Assembly (NCBI GenBank): GCA_964544145.1
Contig: CAZJAT010000004.1
Coordinates: forward strand, 23,038-87,037
Length of the DNA: 64,000 nt
From: CAZJAT01 sp964544145
Lineage (GTDB): Bacteria; Hydrothermota; 32-111
Direction of reading: 5' to 3'
Shown here piece after piece: positions 27,953-37,327 of this stretch (the first letter of the stretch is position 1; each line of letters begins with the position of its first letter). Made by a program: the position numbers and the translations under genes. Below the pieces are notes generated by a model. The model did not search any database, was not told the DNA's origin, and saw nothing but the letters and a program-made list of their open reading frames with translations.

Positions 27953-28751
27953 TTTCTTTCTCCAGAGTAATTCCAAATGTATTGAAAACTGTTTTCTCAA
28001 TTTTATCTGTAAGTTCAAGAAAATCACTATATCTTCCATTGCCTTTATTTATTATAAAATTTGTATGTTTCTCTGATATACATATATCATTGATACAGAA
28101 ACCGCGCATATGAACTTTGTCTATCAATTCCCAAGCATTATAATCCTTATTCTTATAGACAGAACCGAGAGACCTCTCATTCATCGGCTGGATTTTATTA
28201 CGGGTTTTCATTATAGAGTCAATGTTTTTTCTTATAGAATGTTTGTCTATATTTTTCAGTAATAAAACACAGGATATTAAAATACTGTTAATGGAAGATT
28301 TTCTATATGAGAAATCAATATCATTTCTTTTAAGGATTCCATCTGATGCATGCACCTCATATATGAAATCTGATAGATTGATATTACCAGCTCCTGCATT
28401 CATTTTAATCATTCCTCCGATTGAGCCGGGGATTGGGAATAGCTGTTCAAGACCGCCTATATTTATTTCAGCCAGTTTGTTTATAGCAGATTTGATTGTC
28501 ATTTCACAGGGAATGCTTACAAGGGGACCGCTGGGGTCAATGATCTCTATTGTATTAGCTGTTTGAATCCTTGCTAAATTCAAATTACGGGCATTTTCTG
28601 TAAATAGTATATTGGATGCATTGCCTATTACCTTAATATTATCGGCATAATTCATATCATCTGTATTTTCCATTATTGTCATTCTGTCTATTACCGGCCC
28701 GATACCAATATATGATATGGAAGCCAGGTCAAAATTTTCAATGATTTGCAT
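27939..28751 (-). CDS. murB: UDP-N-acetylenolpyruvoylglucosamine reductase
   Basis: The 270-residue FAD enzyme reduces UDP-GlcNAc-enolpyruvate to UDP-MurNAc. IPGSIGGMIKMNAGA is at about 107-121, FSYRKSSI near 145-152, the catalytic Ser in ERSLGSVYKN near 193-202, and EKHTNFIINKG near 232-242. The N-terminal FAD domain is shorter than in E. coli, matching the compact type. It overlaps murC by 14 nt. Confidence 0.93.
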   Translation of the reverse strand: MQIIENFDLASISYIGIGPVIDRMTIMENTDDMNYADNIKVIGNASNILFTENARNLNLARIQTANTIEIIDPSGPLVSIPCEMTIKSAINKLAEINIGGLEQLFPIPGSIGGMIKMNAGAGNINLSDFIYEVHASDGILKRNDIDFSYRKSSINSILISCVLLLKNIDKHSIRKNIDSIMKTRNKIQPMNERSLGSVYKNKDYNAWELIDKVHMRGFCINDICISEKHTNFIINKGNGRYSDFLELTDKIEKTVFNTFGITLEKEIEIL

Positions 28752-30126
28752 TATTCATTTCCTCAGCAAACTGCTTGCTTATACTATTAATGTCTCCTGC
28801 GCCAATGAAGAGAAAAACAGTATTGTCTTCAGCAATGCCTGTCAGATATGCTGATATTTTGTTTTTGTCTTCTATATATGCAATATTATGATAATCCTTA
28901 CTTTTTATACTGTTATAGAGTAAAGCACCGTTTACACCTTCAATGGGTTTTTCCCTTGCCGGATATATATCGGTTATAACAATATGATCGGATAGTATAA
29001 GGGATTCGGCAAATTGATCAAGGAATTGCAGCGTGCGTGAAAACAAATGTGGCTGGAATACTGAAATGATTCTGAATTTTCCGAAATTATGAGCTGATTT
29101 AATCACTGTAAGTATTTCAGCCGGATGATGAGCATAATCATCTATAATGTAAATATTCTTGGCCTTATCTGCATATACTATGTCAAAACGTCTCTCAACT
29201 CCGTCAAATTGCTTAATACCTCTCTTTATCATATCAAAATCCAATCCGATCTCCATTGCCGTACATATTGCACCCAGAGAATTGATTACATTATGCTGTC
29301 CGGGTACATTCAGTTCAATCTTGCCCAAAGGCATATCATTACATATAAAATCGTATTTTGAAGACATAGGCATAAGGTCAACATTGATTGCCCTGATATT
29401 ATTATTAGGATTGAAACCGAAATACAGTATTCTTCTGTCTATATGTTCAACAGCATTTTTAGTATTATCATCATCACCATTGGCAATAATTGTGCCGTCA
29501 AAAGGAACGGATGAAGTGAATTGCCTGAAATGCTCAATGATCTCATTTATATCTGAATAATTGTCCATGTGATCTTCATCTATGTTTGTAACAAGTATTA
29601 TATTCGGATATAAACGCAGGAATGATTTATCACTCTCATCTGCTTCGGTGATAAGAAATTTTCCCTTACCTAATTTTGCATTATTATTATCCATTGATTT
29701 TACTATTCCGCCCACTATCATTGTAGGGTCCAGACCGGCAGAATGAAGGATCTTCGCAACCATTGATGTAGTGGTTGTTTTCCCGTGTGTACCTGAAACA
29801 GCAATGGAGTATTTAAGCCTCATTAGCTCTGCCAGCATTTCAGCTCTTGGTATTACAGGTATTTTCAGTGATTTTGCTTCGGTCATTTCTATGTTATCTT
29901 CCTTAACAGCTGACGAATAAACAACTATATCTGCATCATTAATATTTTCGCGCCTGTGGCCTATATTGATATTGATACCCATTTCATTGAGATTATCAAT
30001 TATCTTTGAACCCTTCATATCAGAACCCGATATCATATAGCCCATACCTCTCATAATGGCTGCAATAGAGCTCATTCCAATGCCGCCTATTCCAATAAAA
30101 TGAATATGTCTTATATTTTTAAACAT
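28738..30126 (-). CDS. murC: UDP-N-acetylmuramate--L-alanine ligase
   Basis: The 462-residue Mur ligase adds L-Ala to UDP-MurNAc. It has the N-terminal Rossmann motif HFIGIGGIGMSS at about 8-19, the ATP loop SGTHGKTTTTSM near 114-125, the central TEADESDKSFL near 160-170, and DDYAHHPAEI near 325-334. Its start overlaps murG by 8 nt. Confidence 0.97.
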   Translation of the reverse strand: MFKNIRHIHFIGIGGIGMSSIAAIMRGMGYMISGSDMKGSKIIDNLNEMGININIGHRRENINDADIVVYSSAVKEDNIEMTEAKSLKIPVIPRAEMLAELMRLKYSIAVSGTHGKTTTTSMVAKILHSAGLDPTMIVGGIVKSMDNNNAKLGKGKFLITEADESDKSFLRLYPNIILVTNIDEDHMDNYSDINEIIEHFRQFTSSVPFDGTIIANGDDDNTKNAVEHIDRRILYFGFNPNNNIRAINVDLMPMSSKYDFICNDMPLGKIELNVPGQHNVINSLGAICTAMEIGLDFDMIKRGIKQFDGVERRFDIVYADKAKNIYIIDDYAHHPAEILTVIKSAHNFGKFRIISVFQPHLFSRTLQFLDQFAESLILSDHIVITDIYPAREKPIEGVNGALLYNSIKSKDYHNIAYIEDKNKISAYLTGIAEDNTVFLFIGAGDINSISKQFAEEMNNANH

Positions 30127-31114
30127 AATGCAGTGTCTCTTTTATGATTTTATCAGTATTCTCTATAATCATAGTATCACTTTTATTATTAATATATTTC
30201 TCAATCAGAGAGATGATTCTTTCCTTGCTGAGACTGTTTTCATTCAGTGATGTTATATTGTGAGTTTTTTTCACATAATAATCTATATTCTTCTGCTGAT
30301 GATTATCGGCAGCACTGGGTAATGGTATGAATATTGCAGGTTTTCCTGAATTGTAAATTTCAGCCAGGGACATAGCTCCTGCTCGGGATATAATAATATC
30401 AGCCTGATAATACAGTGAGCCCATATCTTCGGTGAAGGGAATCATTCTTACATATTCATTTTCCGTGACTTCATTCTTCAGCTTTGAACCGACAATTAAA
30501 ATATTATATTTATCAATATCATTTAGAATTTCATAAATATGCTTAAACATATTAAATGCTCCTTGAGATCCACCGCAAATTAGTATTACAGGCCTTGTGT
30601 TATTAAAGATGAGCTTGCCATTACTGTGAGGTTCTGCATGTGAGCCTATAAAATGCCCTGTGAAAACATTTCTGTTTTTATTTATACCCCTGTATGGGAC
30701 ATCAAATCCTGTGAAAATATATTTTGCAGCAAGTGAAAAGAATCTGATATTTTTACCTGCAATAATATCCTGTTCCATCAGTATAATAGGTCTTGCCGTT
30801 ATAAATGCGGCTAAACCTGCAGAGAATGACATATAAGAGCCCATAAGGAATACAGTGTCTATTCGGTTTCGCAAAATATATGCAATTACAATGAAAACAG
30901 AGAGGAAAATATTTAATACATCATTAAAGGATCCATACCCCTTATACTTAAGAATAAGCGGTTTGATATCTCTGCTTTCATATATTCTCTTTTCAATGTC
31001 TCTATTTCCGCAGACAAAGAATATACTGCTATTACTGAATATTTTACTCAGCTCCAAAGCAGGTATTATATGGCCTCCTGTGCCTCCGGCGGCAATTAGA
31101 ATATTCTCATGCAT
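30119..31114 (-). CDS. murG: UDP-GlcNAc:undecaprenyl-PP-MurNAc-pentapeptide transferase MurG
   Basis: This GT-B transferase (~331 residues) makes lipid II on the inner face of the membrane. AAGGTGGHIIPALEL lies at the N-terminus, ICGGSQGAFNMF near 175-187, and the donor-site segment ISRAGAMSLAEIYNSGKPAIFIPLP near 240-265. I placed the start at 31114 because MurG proteins begin within a few residues of the GGTGGH loop; frames to 31126 or 31135 are possible. It overlaps ftsW by 8 nt with this start. Confidence 0.95.
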   Translation of the reverse strand: MHENILIAAGGTGGHIIPALELSKIFSNSSIFFVCGNRDIEKRIYESRDIKPLILKYKGYGSFNDVLNIFLSVFIVIAYILRNRIDTVFLMGSYMSFSAGLAAFITARPIILMEQDIIAGKNIRFFSLAAKYIFTGFDVPYRGINKNRNVFTGHFIGSHAEPHSNGKLIFNNTRPVILICGGSQGAFNMFKHIYEILNDIDKYNILIVGSKLKNEVTENEYVRMIPFTEDMGSLYYQADIIISRAGAMSLAEIYNSGKPAIFIPLPSAADNHQQKNIDYYVKKTHNITSLNENSLSKERIISLIEKYINNKSDTMIIENTDKIIKETLHYV

Positions 31115-32186
31115 ATTTTTTCTCATTTTTTGCAATATTAATTAATAATCCCACAGCAATCATATTCATCAGAATGGAAGAACCGCCATAGGATATAAAT
31201 GGTAATCCTAATCCTGTTGTGGGCAATAATTTCAATGATATGGCTATATGAATAAATGCTTTCATAACGATGAAAAAAGTAATGCCATATGCCAACATCT
31301 TATTAAATGGAGAATAAGCTCTTTTTGCTACATTCATGCCTGTATAGAAGAAAAAGAAAAATACCAGAATAATAATCAGTCCGCCTAAAAATCCGAGTTC
31401 CTCTCCTATTATAGAGAATATAAAATCGGAATATGCTTCCGGTATATAGAGAAGTTTTAATTTCCCCATGCCCAGGCCTTCTCCGAGAAAACCTCCATTC
31501 CCCATTGCAAGTATAGATGCTTGTGTCTGCTGTGATACGGGACTCTTGTTGACAAAAGACATCAATCGTGCCATTGCATGGGAATATCTCGGTATCATTG
31601 CAGCCCCAATACCGGCAATTGAAAGCACGGGAATGAGGATATATTTTTTTGATATATCAGACATGAGAAACATGATAAATACGAAAAATCCCATAAGAAG
31701 TGCTGAAGATATGTTTGGTTCAACAAATATCAGACCCAAAACCGATACAATCATGATAAATATTACTGCAAACTGCTTAGGCGAATTATTCCTTATATCA
31801 GGAATTATTCTTGCAAGGAATATAATCATAGAAATCTCAGCCAGCTCGGACGGCTGAAATGTAAAAATCAAGATTTTAAACCATCTCCTTGCACCATTTA
31901 TTTCCTTTCCCGCAAGCAGTACAGTGAAGAGAAGTATGATTGATATTATAATAAGTAAAGGAGCAATGCGTTTTAAGAACTGAAGGGGAATAGATTTGGC
32001 TATAAAGAGACATACTATGCCGATAATTATAAAAATAAACTGCCTTCTGAAAAAGTAGAATGGGTCATTATTGAAATTTTTATTCTGATAAGCGATAAAA
32101 GAGGATGAACTAAACAGCATAATCATACCAATAAGCAGAAGTATCATCACTATAATAAATATCTGCTGTTCTGTTTTCATTCCCAT
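31107..32186 (-). CDS. ftsW: Septal peptidoglycan polymerase FtsW (SEDS family)
   Basis: The 359-residue SEDS protein has about 10 transmembrane helices. Conserved segments include the RRWF loop (INGARRWFKI) near 95-104, FQPSELAEI near 108-116 and the late loop LPTTGLGLPFISYGGSS near 323-339. It polymerises lipid II together with the class B PBP encoded by ftsI in the same operon. It overlaps murD by 10 nt. Confidence 0.96.
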   Translation of the reverse strand: MGMKTEQQIFIIVMILLLIGMIMLFSSSSFIAYQNKNFNNDPFYFFRRQFIFIIIGIVCLFIAKSIPLQFLKRIAPLLIIISIILLFTVLLAGKEINGARRWFKILIFTFQPSELAEISMIIFLARIIPDIRNNSPKQFAVIFIMIVSVLGLIFVEPNISSALLMGFFVFIMFLMSDISKKYILIPVLSIAGIGAAMIPRYSHAMARLMSFVNKSPVSQQTQASILAMGNGGFLGEGLGMGKLKLLYIPEAYSDFIFSIIGEELGFLGGLIIILVFFFFFYTGMNVAKRAYSPFNKMLAYGITFFIVMKAFIHIAISLKLLPTTGLGLPFISYGGSSILMNMIAVGLLINIAKNEKKYA

Positions 32187-33499
32187 TCTTTTATTTCCTC
32201 TTTAAATTTATTTCCTCTATCTGCAAAATCAGTGAACATGTCAAATGATGCAAATCCCGGTGAGAAATTAATGGGCGCATCACTTACAGTGATTGAAAAA
32301 GCTTTTTTCACAGCATCATGAAGAGACTCAGCTTCAAAGATGTTTTTATAATTTTTACTTATTAAATATTCTTTGACTACAGAAGTCGATTCTCCTATGA
32401 GAATAGCATTATGAGTATTCTTAATGACTGCATCAATAATTATATCAATATCAAAATCTTTATTCCTTCCGCCCAGAATAACGGTTTGTCTCCCAGAGAG
32501 GGATTCTACCGAATTTTTGAAAGCTACGGGATTAGTGCACATGGAATTATTGTAGATCCGGTGATTGTTTATGGTGCCGATATATTCCATCCTGTGGGGC
32601 ATTGAAACGAGAGAATTTATATATTGCTGCGTATTTGATTCGTTTTCATTAATTATATTGAATACGGCAATAGCCTGCATAAGATTTTCAATATTATGAT
32701 TTCCCGGCAGCTTGAATTTAGTAATGTCAATTCTATCTTTACCAAAGTGTATGGAATTTCCTGAGTAGAAAATATCAGCATTTGTTTTCAATAATGATGT
32801 ATATACAGTATTGGAATGTAAATTAACAGCATTAAGTATATCATCATCCATATTCAGCACAGCATAATCAGATTTATCCTGATTTCGGAAAATATTCATT
32901 TTGCAGTTTATATATGTTTCCATATCACCATGTCTGTTTAAGTGGTCAGGTGAGATATTTGTTATTACACCTATATGAGGATTGAATTTATCAACAGTTT
33001 CCAGTTGAAATGAGGATAATTCACATATTATTATTTCGGGTGAATGATTTAAGACAATTTCGCTCAGAGGTGTCCCGGGGCTTATGTTGCCGCCCAATTC
33101 AACATCTTTACCTGATGATTTCAATAATTGATAAGTGAGAAACGCAGTTGTTGATTTACCATTCGTACCTGTAATTCCAATAAAAACAGCATTGCTGAAA
33201 TTGTAGGCAAATTCTATTTCAGGTATTACATGAATACCGGATTCAGATGCTTTTTGAATGAATGTATTGGAATACGGGATACCCGGACTTGTCACAATTA
33301 TGTCATTATTGAGTATATTATCAGAATGCAGTGTTTCATATTCTGCATTGATTGATTTCATTATATTTCTCTCTTCAGCATTATAATCTGAATCAGAGGA
33401 AACAAACACATGGCCGCCTTTGCTGAATGCAAGTTTTGCAGCAGCTTGACCGCTTTTCTTAAATCCGAGAATGCATACTTGTTTGTTCCTGATATCCAT
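32177..33499 (-). CDS. murD: UDP-N-acetylmuramoylalanine--D-glutamate ligase
   Basis: The 440-residue ligase adds D-Glu to UDP-MurNAc-L-Ala. ITGTNGKSTTAFLTY lies at about 108-122, followed by the ISPDHLNRHG metal-site segment near 180-190 and NSMCTNPVAF near 303-312. The GAGGT ribosome binding site precedes the ATG by 4 nt. It starts 1 nt after mraY ends. Confidence 0.96.
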   Translation of the reverse strand: MDIRNKQVCILGFKKSGQAAAKLAFSKGGHVFVSSDSDYNAEERNIMKSINAEYETLHSDNILNNDIIVTSPGIPYSNTFIQKASESGIHVIPEIEFAYNFSNAVFIGITGTNGKSTTAFLTYQLLKSSGKDVELGGNISPGTPLSEIVLNHSPEIIICELSSFQLETVDKFNPHIGVITNISPDHLNRHGDMETYINCKMNIFRNQDKSDYAVLNMDDDILNAVNLHSNTVYTSLLKTNADIFYSGNSIHFGKDRIDITKFKLPGNHNIENLMQAIAVFNIINENESNTQQYINSLVSMPHRMEYIGTINNHRIYNNSMCTNPVAFKNSVESLSGRQTVILGGRNKDFDIDIIIDAVIKNTHNAILIGESTSVVKEYLISKNYKNIFEAESLHDAVKKAFSITVSDAPINFSPGFASFDMFTDFADRGNKFKEEIKEWE

Positions 33500-33500
33500 T

Positions 33501-34571
33501 TTACCTCAATTTTAATGTACTTAATGCAAGAATGCCGAATAATATTGAAATTATCCAGAATCTGACAACTATCTTAGATTCCGGAATACCCTTTAATTCA
33601 AATGTATGGTGAATCGGGGCCATAGGGAATATTCTCTTTTTGGTTAATTTAAAAGATATGACCTGAAGAACAACAGACATTGTTTCAATAGCAAACATAC
33701 CACCTGCAATAAGCAGGAGAATCTCCTGTTTCAATAGCACAGCAGATGCGCCCAGAATACCGCCTAATGTCAATGAACCCGTATCACCCATGAATATTTC
33801 TGCCGGATGTGTGTTATACCAGAGAAAACCCAGTGATGATGCAGCAGCAGCAGCCAAATATACTGAAATTTCCCCACTGCCGGGAATATACTTCATATTA
33901 AGATATGTGCAAAATACAGCATTGCCCGATACATAGGCAATTGCTGTGAAAACCGTGAATATTATTCCAAGCATGCCGGCTGCAAGGCCATCAAGTCCAT
34001 CGGATAAATTAACGGAATTTGAAGCTACAGTCAGAACAAGCATAACAAAGGGAATAAAGAATACAGACAGATTAATCATCATATTCTTTAGCAGAATTAT
34101 ATTTGTCATTGTCCATATTCCATTATATGCAGGGCTATTGAGAACAAATAATGAAACAACAGTCCCCAAAGCCAATTGTGTAATAAGCTTATACCTCGGT
34201 ATAACACCTGTTTTATTCTTTTTTTTCAGAATATCATCAATCAGCCCCAATATACCTAAAGTGAGAGTAATTAAAATAAGCAAAATTATGAATGTATTGC
34301 TGAGATTTGCCCAAAGCAAAACACCTGTCAATATACTTAAAATGATTATTATACCGCCCATTGTCGGCGTTCCCGCTTTACTCATATGACGTTCGGGTCC
34401 ATCACTCCTGATTGTTTCTCTTATATTGAGTTTTTTAATAATTCTGATAATGTATTTTCCGACAAAGAAAGAAAAAAGCAGTGAGCTGACGGCTGCCATT
34501 GCAGCCCTGAATGTAATGTATGTAAATAATGCAATATTATCTGATAAAGGCAATAATAATTTATAAAGCAT
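33501..34571 (-). CDS. mraY: Phospho-MurNAc-pentapeptide translocase
   Basis: The 356-residue, ~10-helix membrane enzyme transfers phospho-MurNAc-pentapeptide to undecaprenyl phosphate, forming lipid I. The catalytic NSVNLSDGLDGLAAG segment is near 185-199, the PTMGGIIII loop near 69-77, and GDTGSLTLGG plus the PIHHTFELKG histidine motif lie in the C-terminal part. Confidence 0.97.
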   Translation of the reverse strand: MLYKLLLPLSDNIALFTYITFRAAMAAVSSLLFSFFVGKYIIRIIKKLNIRETIRSDGPERHMSKAGTPTMGGIIIILSILTGVLLWANLSNTFIILLILITLTLGILGLIDDILKKKNKTGVIPRYKLITQLALGTVVSLFVLNSPAYNGIWTMTNIILLKNMMINLSVFFIPFVMLVLTVASNSVNLSDGLDGLAAGMLGIIFTVFTAIAYVSGNAVFCTYLNMKYIPGSGEISVYLAAAAASSLGFLWYNTHPAEIFMGDTGSLTLGGILGASAVLLKQEILLLIAGGMFAIETMSVVLQVISFKLTKKRIFPMAPIHHTFELKGIPESKIVVRFWIISILFGILALSTLKLR

Positions 34572-34573
34572 AA

Positions 34574-35887
34574 TTACATATCCTTTAAGTGATTAATAAT
34601 TTCTTCCATAGCCATTCCTCTGCTTCCTTTGATTAATATTACATCGTTTTTTTCCAGTTTAATGGATACATAATCGGATAATTCATCTTTGCTGTTAAAA
34701 TGTCTGTCCCTGTAATCCCGTATATAATTCTCACTGAATTTACCAATAGCCCATATCATATCAATGTTTTTTTCATTTGCATATAATGCAATTTCTTTAT
34801 GCAATTCCGCACTCTGTTTTCCCAATTCAAGCATATCACCGAGAATTGCAATTTTCCTGCCTTTAAATCTTGACAATACATCTAATGCATTTTTCATTGA
34901 TGCAGGGGATGCATTATATGTGTCATCAATCATTAGTATATCGCCTGTCTGTGAAATATTCAGCCTGCTGTGAGGCATTGAAAAGTTTTTCAATGCATAT
35001 TCAATATTTACCGGAACATCCTTATATTCATTCTTAAATGCATATAGAGCCAGAATCATCTGTAAAGCTCCTGAGCCGGGAATGTTTATTTTATATTCAT
35101 TGCCATTGATGACGAGTTCTGCATTATCCTGATTTAATTTAAATGAGCAAGGATGATAATCATTGTCAGGGCCTATGCCGAATGTTCTATATCTGACATG
35201 ACCGGGTATATGTTTCAATACCATTCTATTATCACCATTTATAAGAAGAACAGAGGATGTATTCATTGATTCAAGGATTTCCATTTTTGCTTCAATCAAA
35301 TCTTCAAATGATGCAAACATTCCAATATGTGAATCATTTATTGTTGTTATTATTACTGCATGCGGCTTTATCATTTGAGAGATTTCATTTAATTCTCCTT
35401 TTTGATTCATGCCTGCTTCCAATACTGCAAATTCGGTCTCTTTTTCTATTCTCAGTATATTCTGTGTCACACCTATAAGATTGTTTGTATTGCCTTTTGT
35501 CTTTATTTTATTCTTGCTTTCTATTGCATCATAGAGCAGATCTTTTAAAGAGGTTTTCCCCGTAGAACCGGTTATTGCAATATTCATTGAATTCATTTGA
35601 GATGCATAATGAGCTGCAATTTTGTTATATGCAGACAATGTATTATTGACAAGAACATAGGGATAATCTGATTGTATGTTTTTTTCAGAAATAAAGCATG
35701 TGCAGCCGTTTTTCAATGCACTATCAATAAAATCATGGCCATCATAATGAACTCCCTTTATCGGTATAAATAGGGTGTCAATGGATTCCTGTCTTGAATC
35801 AGTGCATATATTCCTTATGCATATATCGTTATTATTCAGAGTGCCGCCTGTTATACGGGCAATTGAGGATAATTGATAATCAATCAT
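34574..35887 (-). CDS. murF: UDP-MurNAc-tripeptide--D-alanyl-D-alanine ligase
   Basis: The 437-residue Mur ligase adds D-Ala-D-Ala. The ATP loop ITGSTGKTSLKDLL is at about 105-118, the ligase core INDSHIGMFASFEDL near 182-196, and DDTYNASPASMKNAL near 320-334. The start follows the murE stop without a gap. No ddl gene is present in this cluster, so D-Ala-D-Ala must be made elsewhere. Confidence 0.96.
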   Translation of the reverse strand: MIDYQLSSIARITGGTLNNNDICIRNICTDSRQESIDTLFIPIKGVHYDGHDFIDSALKNGCTCFISEKNIQSDYPYVLVNNTLSAYNKIAAHYASQMNSMNIAITGSTGKTSLKDLLYDAIESKNKIKTKGNTNNLIGVTQNILRIEKETEFAVLEAGMNQKGELNEISQMIKPHAVIITTINDSHIGMFASFEDLIEAKMEILESMNTSSVLLINGDNRMVLKHIPGHVRYRTFGIGPDNDYHPCSFKLNQDNAELVINGNEYKINIPGSGALQMILALYAFKNEYKDVPVNIEYALKNFSMPHSRLNISQTGDILMIDDTYNASPASMKNALDVLSRFKGRKIAILGDMLELGKQSAELHKEIALYANEKNIDMIWAIGKFSENYIRDYRDRHFNSKDELSDYVSIKLEKNDVILIKGSRGMAMEEIINHLKDM

Positions 35888-37327
35888 TTACAGATACTTC
35901 CTTATTTCTTCGCTATCATCAAAATGGTGTTTTTTATTATTAATTATCTGATATGTCTCATGTCCTTTTCCTGCAATAACTACAGTATCACCGTGTTTTG
36001 CCATACGCATAGCCATCTCTATTGCTTTTTTTCTGTTTAATTCAATCATATAGTTTCTTTCTTTTATTCCGGAGAGAATGTGATTGATAATACTGGCCGG
36101 ATTTTCAAATCTTGGATTATCTGTAGTTATAATAACAGAATCTGAATAATGGGAAGCTATTTTACCCATAATAGGTCTTTTTTCCCTGTCTCTGTCGCCT
36201 CCGCATCCGAATACGGTTATAAGATTGCCCTCAGTAAGACGTTTGGCTGTTTTTAAAACCCTTTCAAGTGCGTCAGGCGTATGTGCATAATCCACTATTC
36301 CGGTGACACCTTTGTCGGATGAGAATGTTTCAAAGCGTCCGGGAACAACAAATGTACTATTATTGATAATGGAACATAATTTATCCGCATCAAATCCCAT
36401 ATAAAAAGCGCTGAGAAACGCAAAACATGTATTATATATATTATAATCGCCAATAATGTTGATGCTAAGCTCAAATGATTTATTTAATTCTTCATTCTTT
36501 AGAACAAAAGAGCTGCCTGTGATAGAAATACGTTTAATATCAATTGTCCATTGAGCTTTACGATTTCTGAGTCCCAATGAATGATAAATAGTGTATGCAT
36601 CTTCAAATTGTTTATGATATTTATCATCTGCATTAACTATTGTGTGTGCATCTTCCTTCATCATGCCGAACAGTTTTAATTTGGATAGCATATAGTCATC
36701 CATTGTTTTGTGATAATCCATATGGTCCTGGGTGAGATTTGTGAATACTGCGCTGTCAAACAGAATGCCATCAACTCTTTTCTGTTTTAATCCGTGAGAA
36801 CTTATCTCCATAATAATATATTTGACATTTTCATTCTTCATTTGTTCAAAAAGCCTGTATATTGTCAGAGAGTCAGGTGTGGTATTTTTGGCTTCTATGA
36901 TGCTGTCGCCGATCATATGCTTGATTGTGCCGATTAAACCCGTTTTGCCGTATTTATCCAATATGCCCTTGAGTATATATGAAGTGGTTGTTTTGCCGTT
37001 TGTACCTGTAATGCCGATTATTCGGAAATCATTATTATTAAAACCGTAAAAGCGTTTAGCTATTATTGCAGTGGTCTTGGCGATTTGGTCTGTCACCAAT
37101 TGCGTAGAATCAACATTCATATGTTCCTGTTCACTAATCACTGCAATAGCACCATTTTTAACCGCTTCTTCTATATGGGTATTACCATCTTCAATACTTC
37201 CTTTAATTGCTATAAAAATATATCCCTGTTTTATTTCTCTGGAATCAGAACTTATACCGCAAATAATATGATCAGAGAAATGAACTTTTTTAAGTGAAAT
37301 GCCTTCAATTAAATGACTCAATTTCAT
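35888..37327 (-). CDS. murE: UDP-MurNAc-L-Ala-D-Glu--meso-diaminopimelate ligase
   Basis: This ~479-residue ligase has ITGTNGKTTTSYIL at about 105-118. A DNPRFENP segment appears near 405-412 (new numbering); DNPR is the motif that distinguishes meso-diaminopimelate-adding enzymes from lysine-adding ones, so the peptidoglycan is probably DAP-type. A longer frame to 37432 exists, but the ATG at 37327 overlaps the ftsI stop by 4 nt (ATGA) and matches the family start (MKLSHLIEG). Confidence 0.95.
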   Translation of the reverse strand: MKLSHLIEGISLKKVHFSDHIICGISSDSREIKQGYIFIAIKGSIEDGNTHIEEAVKNGAIAVISEQEHMNVDSTQLVTDQIAKTTAIIAKRFYGFNNNDFRIIGITGTNGKTTTSYILKGILDKYGKTGLIGTIKHMIGDSIIEAKNTTPDSLTIYRLFEQMKNENVKYIIMEISSHGLKQKRVDGILFDSAVFTNLTQDHMDYHKTMDDYMLSKLKLFGMMKEDAHTIVNADDKYHKQFEDAYTIYHSLGLRNRKAQWTIDIKRISITGSSFVLKNEELNKSFELSINIIGDYNIYNTCFAFLSAFYMGFDADKLCSIINNSTFVVPGRFETFSSDKGVTGIVDYAHTPDALERVLKTAKRLTEGNLITVFGCGGDRDREKRPIMGKIASHYSDSVIITTDNPRFENPASIINHILSGIKERNYMIELNRKKAIEMAMRMAKHGDTVVIAGKGHETYQIINNKKHHFDDSEEIRKYL